In this document: positions 6,230 to 6,731 of the stretch, in pieces
How positions within the stretch are numbered: position 1 is the stretch's first letter
Layout: each line of letters opens with the position of its first letter
Assembly: GCA_945788655.1 (NCBI GenBank)
Contig: CALZMV010000076.1
Coordinates: forward strand, 1-6,731
DNA: 6,731 bases
Direction: 5' to 3'
Source: an uncultured Clostridia bacterium
Lineage (GTDB): Bacteria; Bacillota; Clostridia; Peptostreptococcales; Anaerovoracaceae
Notes under the pieces: model-generated
Databases searched by the model: none
Told to the model about the DNA's origin: nothing
What the model saw: the letters and a program-made list of their open reading frames with translations, nothing else
Program-made: the position numbers and the translations under genes

Positions 6230-6731
6230 ATGGATATTTCTAACAGACATCGCCCAAGTTGCGATAGTTTAGTATATTTGAACAAAGTGTTCTTTGACGA
6301 TAAAGAGAACGCTTCACCAATTTTAACCGCACTGTCAACTTCAGATTCAAACTTCACACAACAGTTTACAATAGATAACAGCGGAAGCTGCTGTTGCTGC
6401 GAACAGGAACTTAGCGACTGCACAAGATTCGATATCTGCAGCACAAAAGTATTTACACGCTCCTACAGGCTTAATCAGTCTACGCCTTTAACACCAAACA
6501 ATGTAACCGTTGAAGGTCTTCCGATTACAGCAATAACCACTTCCGGAAACCAGTTCATCGGAGACATAAGCGGCATCATGTCCGAAATTACCAAATGTCC
6601 TTGCCAATCCTCCGACTGTCAGAGATGCCCTGGTAATTTTGTAATGATTACAGCCGCCGGCCCATGGGCTCTTGAAATAACAATTGTTGTGGAAGGTACT
6701 GTATTTAACAGCGGAACTGCATGCCCGTTCA
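6230..6731 (+). CDS. Cysteine-rich protein of unknown function (C-terminus beyond the window)
   Basis: I do not recognise this protein. It runs 167 codons from ATG 6230 without a stop and leaves the window. AAAGGA (6215-6220) lies 9 nt upstream; an in-frame ATG at 6212 overlaps that site and is less likely. There are 12 cysteines: C11, four in a row at 54-57, C64, C70, then a KCPCQSSDCQRC cluster (C123, C125, C130, C133) and C165. Between them are stretches rich in Ser, Thr and Asn with alternating hydrophobics (VTVEGLPITAITTSG, 92-106; ALEITIVVEGTVF, 147-159), which suggest beta-strands. No signal peptide or membrane helix is visible. The cysteine clusters could bind metal or form disulfide cross-links. 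Divergence from mraZ and a possible mother-cell promoter hint at a spore coat or surface protein, but that is only an inference. Codon use looks native. Confidence 0.75.
   Translation, partial: MDISNRHRPSCDSLVYLNKVFFDDKENASPILTALSTSDSNFTQQFTIDNSGSCCCCEQELSDCTRFDICSTKVFTRSYRLNQSTPLTPNNVTVEGLPITAITTSGNQFIGDISGIMSEITKCPCQSSDCQRCPGNFVMITAAGPWALEITIVVEGTVFNSGTACPF

Noticed and set aside
6202..6444. 80-residue open frame on the minus strand
   Set aside because: It is antisense to the cysteine-rich gene, has no ribosome binding site, and its translation looks like low-complexity shadow sequence.

Overview
The window looks like chromosomal DNA from a low-to-moderate GC, meso-diaminopimelate-type Firmicute, most likely a spore-forming member of the Clostridia. 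The grounds are the gene order mraZ-rsmH-ftsL-spoVD-murE-murF, strong AGGAGG/AGGGAG ribosome binding sites, a PASTA-tailed class B penicillin-binding protein of the SpoVD type, and a MurE carrying the DNPR signature of meso-DAP addition. No genus can be fixed from what is visible.

Almost the whole window (1-5921, minus strand) is the 5' part of a division and cell wall (dcw) operon read right to left. It runs mraZ (regulator), rsmH (16S rRNA methyltransferase), an FtsL/DivIC-like membrane protein, a spoVD/ftsI-type transpeptidase, murE, and the first 106 codons of murF, which leaves the window at position 1. murE and murF overlap by an ATGA and are probably translationally coupled. Transcription very probably starts near position 6000 from a strong vegetative promoter (TTGAAA-17-TATAGT). 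That promoter is covered by three AAAGTG-type repeats at an exact 10-bp period, the expected layout for MraZ autoregulation. Together the genes set up division-site transpeptidation (FtsL, PBP) and the cytoplasmic steps that make its precursor (MurE, MurF).

The main irregularity is in the transpeptidase gene. A single base appears to be missing around 2170-2173. It stops the protein right after its transpeptidase domain, at GAYYVR, and puts the last helix and the PASTA domain in another frame. Restoring one G gives a perfectly family-like sequence, so this is either a sequencing/assembly error or a recent inactivating mutation. The 141-bp gap upstream of this gene holds a long GC-cored inverted repeat.

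The right edge (5922-6731) is less ordinary. Divergent from mraZ, on the plus strand, begins a cysteine-rich protein I do not recognise, cut off by the window end after 167 codons. Just upstream is a perfect 24-bp tandem duplication, each copy holding the dyad TAAGTT-TTT-AACTTA, and a sequence resembling a mother-cell (SigK/SigE-type) sporulation promoter. A sporulation-related surface or coat protein is a reasonable guess but only a guess.
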